This document shows, piece after piece, positions 63,449-64,000 of a stretch of 64,000 nt of DNA. How positions within the stretch are numbered: position 1 is the first letter of the stretch; the number at the start of each line of letters is the position of its first letter. The DNA comes from Fodinicola acaciae (lineage in GTDB: Bacteria > Actinomycetota > Actinomycetes > Mycobacteriales > HKI-0501): positions 1,302,001-1,366,000 of the forward strand of contig NZ_WOTN01000004.1 in assembly GCF_010993745.1 (NCBI RefSeq). Direction: 5' to 3'. The notes under the pieces are model-generated. The model did not search any database. It was not told the origin of the DNA and saw only the letters and a program-made list of their open reading frames with translations. The translations under genes and the position numbers were made by a program.

Positions 63449-64000
63449 ATGTCAACGGTTGTCGTCCCGCTTGGTTTCGAATCTGGGGTTATCTGGCTCG
63501 ACGGAGAGGCGCAGCACCAGGTCACGCTGCCCGACGCGTCAGCGACTCTTCCCAAGGATGCATGGTTGGTCTGGTGGTCAGCATTCGCAGACTCTGAGAC
63601 TGCGGCAGCTCTTACGCTTACGCGCCAACGACTTGCAGATGTTACGGGCAAGCTCGGAGTAGTTTCGCCGGATGAGCACATCAAAGCTCTCTATGCAGAT
63701 GGGTTGTTGGCGGACTTCGACGTCAGCGCGCCGGAGGAATTTTTCCGACACCACAAGCTCTACCCTCTTGCTGACGGCCTTGGAGAAGTTGAAAAGGAAA
63801 GTGGAAAGTTCCAGATCGCTCGTGAAGGGAACGCGCTGCTCGAAGTCAATCTTCACGTGTATGCCATCTGGTGCATGAGCATGTATGACTCATCACTCTG
63901 GACAACCATCACGCGGTACGCAACCGACATCAACGCGCCAGCCGAGGAAGTCGTTGAGTCCGTCGCTCGTGCGCTGCCCGCGATCGTTGCCAACCGCTGC
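63449..64000 (+). CDS. Hypothetical AICE protein, incomplete at window end
   Basis: The frame from the ATG at 63449 stays open for 184 codons and runs off the window. The sequence opens VVVPLGFESGVIWLDGEAQHQVTLPDASAT and has no signal peptide or membrane helix; GC is lower than the chromosome. I recognise no family. It is divergent from the transfer operon, the position where AICEs often carry regulatory or cargo genes. The start could shift a few codons. Confidence 0.55.
   Translation, partial: MSTVVVPLGFESGVIWLDGEAQHQVTLPDASATLPKDAWLVWWSAFADSETAAALTLTRQRLADVTGKLGVVSPDEHIKALYADGLLADFDVSAPEEFFRHHKLYPLADGLGEVEKESGKFQIAREGNALLEVNLHVYAIWCMSMYDSSLWTTITRYATDINAPAEEVVESVARALPAIVANRC

Larger units (their letters stand above)
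57071..64000. mobile_element. Actinomycete integrative and conjugative element (AICE), left end; runs off the window
   Basis: From the tRNA-Thr inward: tyrosine integrase, excisionase, RepSA-type initiator, FtsK/TraB-type DNA translocase, small hypothetical genes, a Pra-like activator, then a divergent gene. This is the standard pSAM2/SLP1 AICE order, with single-protein conjugation rather than a type IV secretion system. A recalled precedent for tRNA-Thr use is pSE101 of Saccharopolyspora. The outer att copy, expected to repeat the tRNA 3' end, is beyond the window. The region is less GC-rich than the chromosome. Confidence 0.9.

Overview
The window is high-GC actinobacterial chromosome. The evidence is an Lsr2 nucleoid protein, ClpC, CarD, DisA/RadA, many GTG starts, pervasive 4-nt ATGA/GTGA stop/start overlaps, and gene order. 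From about 16.6 to 50.3 kb the order DUF2520–panC–coaX–lysS–lsr2–clpC–mutY–disA–radA–(LpqE-like)–carD–ispD–ispF–cysS–rlmB matches, from memory, the Mycobacterium tuberculosis Rv3579c–Rv3603c block. The genus cannot be fixed from sequence alone. Extra genes and no mycobacterial lipid signatures argue against a mycobacterium.

Layout. 0–8.2 kb: end of an Lrp/AsnC regulator, a diaminopimelate-decarboxylase-like PLP enzyme, an IclR regulator, a SnoaL-like protein, an alpha/beta hydrolase, and the histidine degradation operon hutH-hutU-hutI behind two inverted repeats. 8.2–16.5 kb: a coiled-coil membrane protein; an ABC-2 exporter with a LolA-like lipid-binding protein, divergent from an OmpR-type two-component system; and three small one-TM proteins with Gly/Ser/His/Cys-rich tails. 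16.6–38.3 kb: the conserved core above (pantothenate/CoA, lysyl-tRNA, nucleoid, proteostasis, base-excision repair, c-di-AMP, isoprenoid), with two NodB-type deacetylases and a degenerate IspD-like gene. panD is absent between panC and coaX.

38.3–47.9 kb: a segment inserted between ispF and cysS, which are adjacent in M. tuberculosis. It carries a TPR-AAA ATPase with a TPR membrane partner, a YbaK protein, a 64-aa protein, a broken AhpD-like gene with a MocR regulator, an HisC-like aminotransferase, two RDD membrane proteins and a PadR regulator. It is bounded by inverted copies of a ~115-bp repeat found five times in full and once in part between 33.1 and 47.9 kb and nowhere else in the window. 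A second repeat family, core GCATGGTGGCCATGC, forms hairpins at eight intergenic loci, some with compensatory base changes.

47.9–57 kb: cysS, rlmB, a secreted guanyl-specific ribonuclease, an MsiK-type sugar ABC ATPase, a ParA-like ATPase, a LacI regulator, a secreted protein and a PolA-like polymerase. 57.07 kb to the end: tRNA-Thr(UGU) followed by an actinomycete integrative and conjugative element (integrase, excisionase, RepSA-type initiator, FtsK/TraB-type translocase, small genes, Pra-like activator). It runs off the right edge.

The most unusual material is the pair of interspersed repeat families and the element-bounded ispF–cysS island. All family assignments come from reading motifs and recalled family knowledge; no database search was run.
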